From the NCBI RefSeq assembly GCF_963975345.1, contig NZ_CAXBGE010000006.1, forward strand, positions 124,001-188,000: a stretch of 64,000 nt of DNA, read 5' to 3'. Numbering within the stretch: position 1 is the first letter of the stretch; every line of letters begins with the position of its first letter. Under the pieces are notes generated by a model. The model searched no databases and was not told the origin of the DNA. It was given only the letters and a program-made list of their open reading frames with translations. Below are positions 1 through 8,729 of the stretch, in pieces. The translations under genes and the position numbers were made by a program. This stretch comes from Maricaulis sp963975345 (GTDB taxonomy: Bacteria; Pseudomonadota; Alphaproteobacteria; Caulobacterales; Maricaulaceae).

Positions 1-156
1 TTGATGCTGGTCGTCCCCGGTGTCTGCGGCATCGGCCTGTGGAGCCCGCCGCTGGACCGGCTCGGCAATACGGTGCGCGGTCTCGAATTCTCGCGCCGCT
101 TGGTCGAAGCCTTCCCGTTTCACATTTTTGCCGGAACGACGGGCGAATTGAGATAA
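1..156 (+). CDS. glsA: Glutaminase, C-terminal end (partial)
   Basis: This open frame enters from the left edge and codes the last 51 residues of a protein. The visible segment (VVPGVCGIGLWSPPLDRLGN, then TVRGLEFSRRL) fits the C-terminal part of the beta-lactamase-fold glutaminases, where a conserved 'VVPG...G(I/V)...WSP.L...GNS..G' stretch precedes the last helix. Glutaminase hydrolyses L-glutamine to glutamate and ammonia in the cytoplasm. The start and the catalytic Ser-x-x-Lys lie outside the window, so activity cannot be judged. The assignment rests on this C-terminal motif alone. Confidence 0.7.
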   Translation: MMLVVPGVCGIGLWSPPLDRLGNTVRGLEFSRRLVEAFPFHIFAGTTGELR

Positions 157-222
157 TCGGCTGGACTTTCGGGCCGCTTCTTCCCACCTAACCAAACATC
201 ATCCGCCTTCGGGAGCTCCGCC

Positions 223-1059
223 ATGCGACGTCATCTTGTTCTGATCACCGGGGCCTCCTCGGGCATTGGTGCGGCGCTGGCGCGCGAATTTGCCGCCAAT
301 GGCTGGGACCTCGCCCTGACGGCACGGCGCCAGGATCGGCTCGAAGCCCTCGCCGAAGAAATCAAGGCGCGCTACGGCGTCGACAGCCTCGTCATCCCGG
401 CTGACCTGTCCAAAGCCTCAGCGCCGAAGAAAATCATCGAGGCCGTCGAAGCGGCCGGGCGCGAGATTGACGGACTGGTCAATAATGCCGGCTTCGGACT
501 GTCTGGCACCTATACCCAGACCAGCTGGAAGCAGCAGGCCGATTTCCTGCAGCTGATGCTGGGCAGCTATGCCGAGCTGGTGCACCGGGTGATGCCCGGC
601 ATGCAGGCGCGCGGCCATGGCCGGATTCTCAATGTCGCCTCGGTCGCCGGCCTGATGCCAGGGTCGAAAGGCCATACCCTCTACGCCGCCGTGAAATCGG
701 CGCTGATCAAGTTCAGCCAATCGCTCCACTTCGAAGGCAAGGCCTACGGCATTCATGCCACGGCCCTGTGCCCGGGCTTCACCTATTCCGAATTCCATGA
801 CGTCAACGAAACCCGCGATCTGGTGTCGAAAATGCCGAGTTATTGGTGGCTGACAGCCGAGCAGGTGGCCGAGGCCGGATTCAATGCCGTCCAGCGCAAT
901 CAACCGATTTGCGTGCCGGGCCTCTGGTATAAATTCCTCACCGGCCTCAACCAGATCCTGCCGACACCGGCCTCGATGTGGTTGATGGAGCGAAACAGCG
1001 GCAGCGTCCGGCGCGGCGAAGAAGCGCCCGATGGGGCCAAAGGCGACAGCGCAGCCTGA
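223..1059 (+). CDS. Short-chain dehydrogenase/reductase (SDR) family protein
   Basis: A 278-residue classical SDR. The nucleotide-binding motif TGASSGIG is at residues 9-16, NNAG at 87-90, and the catalytic Ser140, Tyr154 and Lys158 (YxxxK as YAAVK) are all present. An Arg at the end of beta-2 (TARR) suggests NADP(H) preference. It has no signal peptide and should be cytoplasmic. Such proteins reduce carbonyls or oxidise alcohols, but the substrate cannot be read from the sequence. The C-terminal 60 residues contain a hydrophobic stretch (FLTGLNQILPTPASMWLM) seen in YqjQ/DltE-like SDRs. It stands alone between glsA and pyrF and has only a weak ribosome binding site. Confidence 0.88.
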   Translation: MRRHLVLITGASSGIGAALAREFAANGWDLALTARRQDRLEALAEEIKARYGVDSLVIPADLSKASAPKKIIEAVEAAGREIDGLVNNAGFGLSGTYTQTSWKQQADFLQLMLGSYAELVHRVMPGMQARGHGRILNVASVAGLMPGSKGHTLYAAVKSALIKFSQSLHFEGKAYGIHATALCPGFTYSEFHDVNETRDLVSKMPSYWWLTAEQVAEAGFNAVQRNQPICVPGLWYKFLTGLNQILPTPASMWLMERNSGSVRRGEEAPDGAKGDSAA

Positions 1060-1143
1060 TCCGGGTCAGCTCAGACTCCCAGTGCCAGAATTTCCGGACC
1101 GGGGCTTGCCTTGAACGGGCAATCGCGGATACAGCTGCGGCTT

Positions 1144-1857
1144 ATGTTACAAGCTGATCCCCGCCTGATCGTCGCGCTCGACAAGCCGACTGTCTCCGAC
1201 GCGTGGGCGCTCATCGAAGCGCTCGGCGATACCGTCAATTTCTACAAGATCGGGCTGCAACTCATCCCGATTGGCGGCATGGAGCTGAGCACTCGCCTGA
1301 AGCAGGCCGGCAAGCAGGTCTTTCTCGATTACAAGCTGCACGACATCCCGGCGACCGTCGAAAAAGCCACCCGCAGCCTGGCCGACACCGGCGCTGACCT
1401 GCTGACCGTCCATGCCGAGCCTGCGGTAATGCGCGCCGCCGTCGCCGGTCGCGGGAAGAGCGGATTGAAGATCCTCGGCGTCACCGTGATGACTTGTTAT
1501 GACGACGCGATGCTGACCGAGATGGGTTATGCCTATGGCGCCCGCGATCTGGTCCTGCGCCGGGTCGAGCAGAGCCTGGAGGCCGGCGTCGATGGTGTCG
1601 TCGCCAGCGCCCATGAGGCACGCGAGATCCGGCAGCGCTTTGGCGGCGACTTCCTGATTGTGACACCGGGCATCCGCCCGGCCGGCTCGTCCGCTGATGA
1701 TCAGAAGCGTGTCGCCACACCGGGGTCCGCCCTGAGCGATGGTTCAACCCACCTCGTTATCGGTCGCCCGATCAACGCCGCCGCTGACCCCGCTGCCGCC
1801 GCACGCGCCATCATCGCAGAAATGGCCACAGCATCGCCGCAACCTGTTTCAGCCTAG
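1144..1857 (+). CDS. pyrF: Orotidine 5'-phosphate decarboxylase
   Basis: This enzyme converts OMP to UMP, the last step of de novo pyrimidine synthesis. The protein opens with DPRLIVALDKP and carries the signature LDYKLHDIPATVEK, with Asp62, Lys64 and Asp67 of the catalytic D-x-K-x-x-D array. The phosphate-binding segment TPGIRPAG and the final VIGRPI are also present. From the ATG at 1144 it is 237 residues, the usual length. A longer frame opens at a TTG at 1111, but the 11 extra residues do not resemble the family start, so the ATG is preferred. Neither start has a strong Shine-Dalgarno sequence. Confidence 0.95.
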   Translation: MLQADPRLIVALDKPTVSDAWALIEALGDTVNFYKIGLQLIPIGGMELSTRLKQAGKQVFLDYKLHDIPATVEKATRSLADTGADLLTVHAEPAVMRAAVAGRGKSGLKILGVTVMTCYDDAMLTEMGYAYGARDLVLRRVEQSLEAGVDGVVASAHEAREIRQRFGGDFLIVTPGIRPAGSSADDQKRVATPGSALSDGSTHLVIGRPINAAADPAAAARAIIAEMATASPQPVSA

Positions 1858-1866
1858 CGATCCGCT

Positions 1867-2514
1867 TCAACGATAGGGATAAGCCCGTCGTGGCATGGGT
1901 TGCTGAACCGGTGCCGTGCGATGATCGAGCGCCCGCACCTGCAGGACACGGTGATCGAGCCCGGCATGGCCTGTGCGGACCTGGCCGTCAGCCGAGATCA
2001 GGATCAAGCCGCGATAGCTGTAGAGCGGCGTGAAAGGTCGCTCGACCCCGCCGACCAAGCCACCACTGAAGAATTCATCGCTCAGCCTGATCGGCTCCCC
2101 GGCGCTCTGTTCCGGACCGCGCGAGTGGGCCTGATGGACCGGTGTGGCAGCCAACGGCGCGGCGGGCTGTGGCGGCCATTGCCGGCCTGCCGATTGCGTC
2201 CGAAAGCTCGAGGATTGCTGCGACGCGGTGAATGTATTGCCTTCATGGCGTGCGGAGGCAGCAACAGGCTGAATCTGTGGCCGGGTGGCGGTCTGCTGCG
2301 GCAGCGGCCGTTGCGGCGCCGCATCGAGGCCGGTTGGCATTTCCGTAAAACGGCAGGGTGGACCCGCATAGCTCCCGGCCAGCGCCTGGCGGATTGCGGC
2401 GTCGCTACAGATCTGCTGCGCCCCCCCGGCCAAGCGAGGTTCCGTCTGTGACTGGGCGAGGGCGACCGGTGTGGTCACTGCGACGGCCAGCATCAAGGCG
2501 AGCAAATGTTTCAT
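1867..2514 (-). CDS. Secreted hypothetical protein
   Basis: This 215-residue protein begins with a clear Sec signal peptide (MKHLLALMLAVAVTTPVALA, cleavage after AxA near residue 20). Residues 60-140 are low in predicted structure and rich in Gln, Pro, Ala and Arg. The last 50 residues (PLYSYRGLILISADGQVRTG and onward) look folded, but I do not recognise the family. Two cysteines (C36, C54) in the mature N-terminal part could form a disulfide. Its 3' end lies 9 bp from the end of pyrF, so the two genes converge. The likely location is periplasmic or outer membrane; function is unknown. Confidence 0.6.
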   Translation of the reverse strand: MKHLLALMLAVAVTTPVALAQSQTEPRLAGGAQQICSDAAIRQALAGSYAGPPCRFTEMPTGLDAAPQRPLPQQTATRPQIQPVAASARHEGNTFTASQQSSSFRTQSAGRQWPPQPAAPLAATPVHQAHSRGPEQSAGEPIRLSDEFFSGGLVGGVERPFTPLYSYRGLILISADGQVRTGHAGLDHRVLQVRALDHRTAPVQQPMPRRAYPYR

Positions 2515-2630
2515 TCCGGCACATTAACCCGGACCTGGCCGCATCGATAGCGAACGCACCCGGCACGCGAACTTTCCGGTGCGATGCGGCTGTCAGGGGT
2601 GGTCTGGGGGTTACGGCAGGCCGGCCCGTC

Positions 2631-2840
2631 TCAGAAATCGCTGGTCCGGCCCTTGGATTCCCAATCGCCAAACCGGGTCGGCTCCAGACCTTTCGGTCCA
2701 CCGGTTTCGGTTGGCAGGTCGGCCTTCGCATCGATGGCGGCCCGGCGCGTCTCGGCCTCCGCAAGGGCACGCTTTGCCTCAGGTGTCAGCAGTTTGTCAG
2801 GGCGGGGTGCGGCGACAGGCTTTTCCGGAGCGTTTTCCAT
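2631..2840 (-). CDS. DUF1674 / succinate dehydrogenase assembly factor 4-like protein
   Basis: A small protein (69 residues from the ATG at 2840) ending in GLEPTRFGDWESKGRTSDF. This matches the C-terminal signature 'PTRYGDWExKGRxSDF' of the DUF1674/SDHAF4 family. Mitochondrial SDHAF4 binds the flavinated SdhA subunit and helps succinate dehydrogenase assembly, and a similar role in bacteria is likely. The N-terminal half is charged and helical (residues 15-40). The frame can be extended to an ATG at 2879, adding 13 residues, but neither start has a good ribosome binding site. It is transcribed divergently from rsmB. Confidence 0.75.
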   Translation of the reverse strand: MENAPEKPVAAPRPDKLLTPEAKRALAEAETRRAAIDAKADLPTETGGPKGLEPTRFGDWESKGRTSDF

Positions 2841-2949
2841 TTCTCTGCGATACAGGTCTGAGGCGGCCGGGCCAAGCATTCAACTGCAAGTGAGGCCCTT
2901 GCGGCCCGGACAAATAGACGCAGCGCGGCCACCGTGCTAGCTGGCGCGC

Positions 2950-4245
2950 ATGAGTGATGGACTAGATCCCCGCCGGGTGGCTGCCCGGGCCTATTCGCTT
3001 GTGCTCAAACAGCACAAAACGATTGAATCTGCCCTGGATCGCGATCCTGGCTTTGCCGCCATGAGCGATCGCGACCGTGGCTTTGCCCGCGCGATCGTCT
3101 CGACGACGTTTCGCCGCCTCGGACAGACCAGACTGGTGCTGAACAAGTTTCTCGCCAAGCCGATTGAAGAAAATGCCGCCCCGATCCAGGCCATCCTGCT
3201 CACCGGCGCCGCGCAATTGCTGTGGATGGGTGTGCCACCCCATGCCGCCGTCTCCTCGGCGGTGTCCCTAGCCGATGAAGATGATAAATCGCGCCGCCTC
3301 AAGGGTCTGGTCAATGCCGTCCTGCGCAAGGTCGACCGCGAGGGCGCTGCCATTGCTGGCGCGACCGCACCGCAGGAAAACCTGCCCGAATGGCTCACGC
3401 AAAGCTGGCGCACCGCCTACGGGCCGGGCCAGCTCAGCAAGATCGCCAACGCCCTGCTGGAAACCCCGCCGCTCGACCTGACGGTCAAGAACCCGGCAGA
3501 GCGCGAACACTGGGCCAGTGAGCTGGGCGCGACCATCCTGCCCAATGGCACTTTGCGCCGCGCCAGCATCACCGATCTGACCACACTGCCCGGCTTTGCC
3601 GAAGGCGCTTGGTGGGCCCAGGATGCGGCCGCTTCCCTGCCGGCCCAATTGCTGCGGGTCAAACCGGGCGAGACGATTGTTGATCTTTGTGCCGCGCCAG
3701 GCGGTAAAACGATGCAGCTGGCCGCCATGGGCGCCAAGGTCATCGCCGTCGACGTCTCCGAACAGCGCATGAAGCGGGTCACCGAAAACCTGCAGCGCAC
3801 CGGGCTCGAGGCCGAACTCGTCATCGATGACGGCCGCACCTGGCGCCCCGACAACCGCGTCGACGCAGTCCTGCTCGACGCGCCCTGCACCGCCACCGGC
3901 ACGCTACGCCGTCACCCGGAAGGCGCCTGGATCAAGCGCCCAGAAGACGTCGCCAAGCTGCAGTCCTTGCAATTCGAGTTGATCAAATCAGCGATCCGGA
4001 TGATCAAGCCGGGCGGACGCCTGATCGTGTGCACCTGTTCGCTCCAGCCCCAGGAAGGCGAGGCGCTGGCCAATACGATCTCGAATTATGAAAGCCTGGC
4101 GCCCTTCGCCATCACCCGCAACGAACTGACCGACTTGGCTGAATCCGTCACCAAGGGCGGATTCATGCGGGTCACGCCGGCCGTCTGGCGCAGCCATGGT
4201 GGCATGGACGGTTTCTTCATCGCCCGCTTCTCCAAGCGCGCCTGA
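2950..4245 (+). CDS. rsmB: 16S rRNA m5C methyltransferase, RsmB/NOP family
   Basis: A 431-residue SAM-dependent RNA cytosine-5 methyltransferase. Residues 1-135 form the NusB-like RNA-binding domain typical of RsmB (C967 methylation of 16S rRNA). Residues 220-430 are the Rossmann methyltransferase domain, with the SAM loop DLCAAPGGKT at 245-254. It carries both catalytic cysteines: C313 in APCTATGTLRRHPE (motif IV) and C363 in CTCSLQPQEGE (motif VI). The gene is full length. It is followed after 71 bp by rpe and then by the heparinase-like gene, an order common in alphaproteobacteria. The exact target base is inferred from the family. Confidence 0.93.
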   Translation: MSDGLDPRRVAARAYSLVLKQHKTIESALDRDPGFAAMSDRDRGFARAIVSTTFRRLGQTRLVLNKFLAKPIEENAAPIQAILLTGAAQLLWMGVPPHAAVSSAVSLADEDDKSRRLKGLVNAVLRKVDREGAAIAGATAPQENLPEWLTQSWRTAYGPGQLSKIANALLETPPLDLTVKNPAEREHWASELGATILPNGTLRRASITDLTTLPGFAEGAWWAQDAAASLPAQLLRVKPGETIVDLCAAPGGKTMQLAAMGAKVIAVDVSEQRMKRVTENLQRTGLEAELVIDDGRTWRPDNRVDAVLLDAPCTATGTLRRHPEGAWIKRPEDVAKLQSLQFELIKSAIRMIKPGGRLIVCTCSLQPQEGEALANTISNYESLAPFAITRNELTDLAESVTKGGFMRVTPAVWRSHGGMDGFFIARFSKRA

Positions 4246-4316
4246 TTCAGCACTGTTTCAGCTGGATCGGCGGGCGTGTCTTGCAGTCCTGCTACAGCAC
4301 TGTTATCCGATTTGTC

Positions 4317-4976
4317 ATGGGCGCTCCGGTTTACATTTCTCCATCCATCCTGTCGGCGGACTTCGCCCGGCTGGGCGAAGAAGTTCGCGCCATCGACGTG
4401 GCCGGCGCCGACTGGATCCATATCGATGTCATGGACGGGCATTTCGTGCCCAATCTGACGATCGGCCCGGCCGTCATCAAAGCGCTACGGCCCCATAGCG
4501 ACAAACCGTTCGACGTCCATCTGATGATCACGCCGGTCGATCCTTATATCGACGCCTTCATCGAAGCCGGTGCCAATATCATTACCGCGCACCCCGAGGC
4601 CGGGCCGCACTTCCACCGCACGGTGCAGGCGATCAAGGCGCGCGGCGCCAAGGCTGGCGCAGCGCTCAACCCGTCCTCCTCGCCCGACATGATTGATTAC
4701 GTGCTCGAGGAGCTCGACCTCGTTTTGGTGATGAGCGTCAATCCGGGCTTTGGCGGCCAGAGCTTCATCAATGATCAATTGCGCAAAATCGAAGCCCTGC
4801 GCGAGCTCATCGAACGCCGTGGCCTGTCGACGATGATCGAGGTTGATGGCGGCGTTACGCCATCCAATGCCAGCGCCTGCATCAATGCCGGCGCCAGCGC
4901 ACTGGTCGCCGGATCGGCCGTGTTCAAGGGCGGCCCCGAGCATTACCGGGACAATATCAGCGCGTTGCGCGGGTAG
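4317..4976 (+). CDS. rpe: Ribulose-phosphate 3-epimerase
   Basis: Interconverts ribulose-5-phosphate and xylulose-5-phosphate in the pentose phosphate pathway. This is a 219-residue TIM barrel with the family start (ISPSILSADFARLGEEV), the metal-binding segment HIDVMDGHFVPNLT, HLMI, MSVNPGFGGQ and the second catalytic Asp in EVDGGV. The start is set at the ATG of MGAPVYISPSIL. A TTG at 4281 would add 12 residues unlike the family. It is followed after 5 bp by the heparinase-like gene, so the two are probably co-transcribed. Confidence 0.96.
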   Translation: MGAPVYISPSILSADFARLGEEVRAIDVAGADWIHIDVMDGHFVPNLTIGPAVIKALRPHSDKPFDVHLMITPVDPYIDAFIEAGANIITAHPEAGPHFHRTVQAIKARGAKAGAALNPSSSPDMIDYVLEELDLVLVMSVNPGFGGQSFINDQLRKIEALRELIERRGLSTMIEVDGGVTPSNASACINAGASALVAGSAVFKGGPEHYRDNISALRG

Positions 4977-4981
4977 AGGTC

Positions 4982-6763
4982 ATGGCTCGCGCGGTCCGTT
5001 TGTCCGACTATGCCATTGCTGCCATGCAGGCGCTGCGACGCGAAGCGTCCTCGACGGTCAACGCCATCGGTCTGTTGCGCTCAATGCGCGCGCTCGGCCC
5101 GGTTCCCGATGGGTTGAGCGCTTTTCCAACCGATATCCATGCCGGCAATCCCGAGCGCGGTGCCGCCATTCTCGACGGCCGCTTCCAGCTGGCCGGCGAC
5201 CAGCTCGATGTCCCGCCCGGCGAAGCGGGCGTTTGGACGCGCTCGACGCCGTCGCGCGCCTTTGCCCGCCGTCTGCATGGTTTCAGCTGGTTGCGCGATT
5301 GCGCCGCCGTGCCGGGCGAGGCTGCCGTGACAGAGGCGCGCCGGCTGACCGATGCCTGGGTGCGCACATTTGGTCGCTGGAACAGTTTTTCCTGGTCGCA
5401 GGACGTGTTGTCAGCGCGACTGCTGACCTGGTTGCGTCATGGCGAGCTATTATTCGCGCCGCCGGATGCGCAGGACAGCGAAGCGACCAAGCGTCACGCG
5501 GCCCGCTTGCGCTGCCTGGTGCGACAGGCGCGCTATCTGCAACGCGCCCTGCCACTGGCACCCGATGGGGCGATCCGCTTGCGCTGCGCCGCTGTGCTGA
5601 CGCTGTGCGGTCTGTGCCTGCCCGGGCAGGCCGGTATGCTGAAAGCGGCGATCTCGGCCTATAGCCACGAAATCGAACGGCAAATTCTTCCCGATGGTGG
5701 TCATGTCTCGCGCGCGCCGCGTGCCGCTTTGGAAGCCTTGGTCGACCTGGTCACGGTGCGCGATGTCGCTGCCAGTGTCGGCTGTGAATTGCCGCCACCC
5801 CTGACCCGGGCGATCGACCGTCTGGCCGCCATGGCGCGCTTCTTCCAGATGGTTGATGGCGGGCTGGCCAATTTTCACGGCGGCGGCGAGGGAGACCGCG
5901 CAGCGCTGGCTGCCATTCTCGAACGCGACGACATCAAATCGCGCAGCTTCGGTTTCGCACCCCATTCCGGCTATCAGCGCGCCGAAGCCGGCGGTGCGAC
6001 CATCGTGCTCGATGTCGGCGAGCCACCACGAGGCGCCTTGAGTGTCGAAGCTCATGCCAGCACACTGGCGTTTGAACTCTGTACCGCCAATGGCCGCCTG
6101 GTGGTCAATTGCGGCTGGAATGACGACCAGCCCGCCAATTGGCGCGAGGCTGTCCGGGCCACAGCGGCGCACTCGACGCTGACGCTTGAAGAGACGTCCT
6201 CGGCACGCCTTCTGACACCGGGCTGGCGCCGCGATCTGCTTGGCTCCCGGCTGGCCAGCTCTCCGGGACCGGTCATGGCCCGCCGCAATGAAGAGGAAAT
6301 GGGAGTCTGGCTCGAAGGCGGGCATGAAGGCTATCGCGAGCAATACGGCTTGTCGCACCGACGCCGGGTTTTCCTGGCCGCCGATGGCGGCGATCTGCGC
6401 GGTGAAGATGCCTTGTCCCGCCCGATCGAGGACGGCGCGCCCGACGATGTCGATGCGCGCTGGCGCTTTGCTATCCGCTTTCACCTTCACCCCAGCGTGC
6501 GCGCTTCACTGGCCCGCGACTCGATGAGCGTCCTCTTGGTGCAGGAAAGCGGTGCCGGCTGGCGCTTCCGCAGTGATGGTGGACCGATCCGGCTGGAACG
6601 CTCCGTCTATCTCGCTGCCGGCGCCCCGCCCCAGCGCGCCACCCAGATTGTCGTCCAAGGTGAGGCCGAACCGTTCGGCGCAGGCGACCGGCCGCCAAAT
6701 CGTGTACGATGGGCGTTTCAGCGCCTAGGCCGCATTGGCGGCGCTGCGGGGGACACAGCATGA
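4982..6763 (+). CDS. Heparinase II/III-like family protein
   Basis: A 593-residue protein. The N-terminal half (about 1-300) is helical, rich in Trp and Arg, and fits the alpha/alpha toroid of heparinase II/III-like polysaccharide lyases. The second half (about 310-580) is beta-rich and contains the typical 'LSVEAHAST.AFEL...RLVVNCG' segment of the heparinase domain (Pfam Hepar_II_III). There is no signal peptide, unlike secreted lyases, so a cytoplasmic or atypically exported role is possible. Its stop codon overlaps the start of the next gene by 4 bp (ATGA), linking it to a sugar-nucleotide enzyme. The substrate is unknown. Confidence 0.8.
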   Translation: MARAVRLSDYAIAAMQALRREASSTVNAIGLLRSMRALGPVPDGLSAFPTDIHAGNPERGAAILDGRFQLAGDQLDVPPGEAGVWTRSTPSRAFARRLHGFSWLRDCAAVPGEAAVTEARRLTDAWVRTFGRWNSFSWSQDVLSARLLTWLRHGELLFAPPDAQDSEATKRHAARLRCLVRQARYLQRALPLAPDGAIRLRCAAVLTLCGLCLPGQAGMLKAAISAYSHEIERQILPDGGHVSRAPRAALEALVDLVTVRDVAASVGCELPPPLTRAIDRLAAMARFFQMVDGGLANFHGGGEGDRAALAAILERDDIKSRSFGFAPHSGYQRAEAGGATIVLDVGEPPRGALSVEAHASTLAFELCTANGRLVVNCGWNDDQPANWREAVRATAAHSTLTLEETSSARLLTPGWRRDLLGSRLASSPGPVMARRNEEEMGVWLEGGHEGYREQYGLSHRRRVFLAADGGDLRGEDALSRPIEDGAPDDVDARWRFAIRFHLHPSVRASLARDSMSVLLVQESGAGWRFRSDGGPIRLERSVYLAAGAPPQRATQIVVQGEAEPFGAGDRPPNRVRWAFQRLGRIGGAAGDTA

Positions 6764-8715
6764 GCACACCGCGGCCACAGGCACCGGTCAGCGTATCGGC
6801 CAACAGCAAGCTGACCATGATCTGGGTGGCCCTGTTCGATCTGGCCGCCGGCGCCGCCTCGATGTGGGCGGCGATTCATTTGCGCTATATGATCGAACGG
6901 ACACCGCCGCCTGACGCGATTATGCTGCAATCTGTGACCGTGTTTGCGCTGGCTTGCGCCCTTGTTTTCCCGCTCTACGGCCTGCATCGCGGATTGTGGC
7001 GCTATACCGCGCTCAATGATGCCACACGGGTCCTGATGGCGATCATCATCGCCAATCTGGTTTTCCTGCCGGTACTGTTCCTGATCAACCGGCTGGATGG
7101 CCTGCCGCGGACCAGTCAGTTGATCGAAATCCCAATTCTGATTGCTCTGATGCTTGGCTCACGGCTGATCGTTGCGTCCTGGCGCACCCGCGGCCTGCAA
7201 TCAGCGCTTCAATTTGAGGATCGCAGCAAGCCAGCAGCGATCTTGGTGGGCACCGATGAGGATCTCGACACCGCCCTGCGCGATCTGGCCCGCCGCAATG
7301 GCTCGGCACCGTTTCGCGCCAAGGGTCTGATAGAACCAAATCTTGCCCTCGCGGGCCGCGCGATACACGGCGTGCCCGTACTCGGCGGGCTTGAGGCCTT
7401 GCCCGCAGCACTGAAACGCCTGTCAGAGACGGAGAAACTACCACCGCGCCTGGTGTTGGCCGGCACGCGCACCGATGCCGAACTGGTCAATGCCCTGGTC
7501 CGGATCGCGGCCAAATCCGGCGCGAAACTGTCGCGCGCTCGGCCTTCAGAAGGTCCCGGCGCCTTCTCGCCCGTCGAGGCTGCCGATCTGCTCAACCGGC
7601 CGCCGCGCGCGCCGGATCTCGAACCGGCGCGACCGTTGATCGAGGGCAAGCGCGTCCTAGTGACGGGTGCTGGCGGCACGATCGGCTCGGAATTGGCGCG
7701 TCTCGCGGCCACGCTGGGGCCGGAAAAATTGATCCTGTTCGATGCTTCGGAAGCCAATCTCTACGAAATCGACCTCGAATTCGCCGCCCGCAGGCCCGCC
7801 GTGGCCTGGCGCGCCGTCCTCGGTGATGTGCGCGACCAGGCCCGGCTGGAACAGGTCTTCAAGGAAGAAAAACCTGACGTGGTGTTGCACGCCGCCGCGC
7901 TGAAACATGTGCCGATGAGCGAGCGCAACCCCAGCGAAGCAGTGCGCACCAATGTGCTCGGCACGATCCAGACGATCGAAACCGCGATGCGGCACGGCAC
8001 CAAGGTCGTCGCCCTGATCTCCACCGACAAGGCCGTCGAGCCGAGCAATGTGATGGGCGCCACCAAGCGCGCCGCCGAACTCTACGCCCAGTCCGCCGCC
8101 ACGGCCGACGGCGCGACCCGTGTCTGCGTCGTCCGCTTCGGCAATGTTCTCGGTTCGACGGGATCGGTCGTGCCCTTGTTTGAACGCCAGATCGCGGCAG
8201 GTCAGCCGGTGACGGTGACCGATCCCGAGGCGACGCGCTATTTCATGACCGTCGCTGAAGCCTCCGGCCTGGTCCTCTCCGCTGCCGCGCAAACAGCCGC
8301 CGATCCGGCGCTCAATGGCGCGCTTTACGTGTTCGATATGGGCAAGCCCGTTTCGATCCTGCGACTGGCGCGGCAATTATTGCGGCTGCGCGGCCGCGAC
8401 CCCGATGCCCCTGGCGTGCTTTCGGTGGTTGGGCTGCGCCCCGGCGAAAAGCGCCACGAGGATCTCGTCTATGCCTTCGAGCGCACCGAAAACACCTCAA
8501 TTCCCGGCGTCTGGCTGGTCAGTGGTCCGGAAACCGACCTGACACAGGTCAAGACACGGCTCGCGGCGCTGCTCTCGGCGGCCACGGATGCGGATCCCAA
8601 AGCCGTGGTCGAGGCGCTCAAGCACGTGTGCGGTATCGGCCCGGCAGGCGCTGAGCCAATTGACATGCCCGGTCGTCATGCTACCCCGGCATCCGACCCG
8701 GTCGAACCCGAATGA
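6760..8715 (+). CDS. FlaA1/CapD-type membrane nucleotide-sugar dehydratase/epimerase
   Basis: A 651-residue polysaccharide biosynthesis protein of the WbpM/PglF/CapD family, which 4,6-dehydrates UDP-HexNAc for surface glycans. Four hydrophobic helices lie in the first 130 residues, followed by a CoA-binding-like Rossmann domain (about 150-270). The catalytic SDR domain (about 300-600) has the NAD motif VTGAGGTIGSE. The active site reads STDKAVEPSNVMGATKR: Met stands at the usual catalytic Tyr position, as is known for the WbpM subgroup. The ATG overlaps the heparinase-like stop (ATGA). A longer frame from 6709 lacks support. Confidence 0.88.
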   Translation: MSTPRPQAPVSVSANSKLTMIWVALFDLAAGAASMWAAIHLRYMIERTPPPDAIMLQSVTVFALACALVFPLYGLHRGLWRYTALNDATRVLMAIIIANLVFLPVLFLINRLDGLPRTSQLIEIPILIALMLGSRLIVASWRTRGLQSALQFEDRSKPAAILVGTDEDLDTALRDLARRNGSAPFRAKGLIEPNLALAGRAIHGVPVLGGLEALPAALKRLSETEKLPPRLVLAGTRTDAELVNALVRIAAKSGAKLSRARPSEGPGAFSPVEAADLLNRPPRAPDLEPARPLIEGKRVLVTGAGGTIGSELARLAATLGPEKLILFDASEANLYEIDLEFAARRPAVAWRAVLGDVRDQARLEQVFKEEKPDVVLHAAALKHVPMSERNPSEAVRTNVLGTIQTIETAMRHGTKVVALISTDKAVEPSNVMGATKRAAELYAQSAATADGATRVCVVRFGNVLGSTGSVVPLFERQIAAGQPVTVTDPEATRYFMTVAEASGLVLSAAAQTAADPALNGALYVFDMGKPVSILRLARQLLRLRGRDPDAPGVLSVVGLRPGEKRHEDLVYAFERTENTSIPGVWLVSGPETDLTQVKTRLAALLSAATDADPKAVVEALKHVCGIGPAGAEPIDMPGRHATPASDPVEPE

Positions 8716-8729
8716 ATGGAGCCCCGCCC

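Noticed and set aside
5450..6490. A 346-codon minus-strand frame
   Set aside because: It is antisense to the heparinase-like gene, and its sequence shows no domain or start signal.
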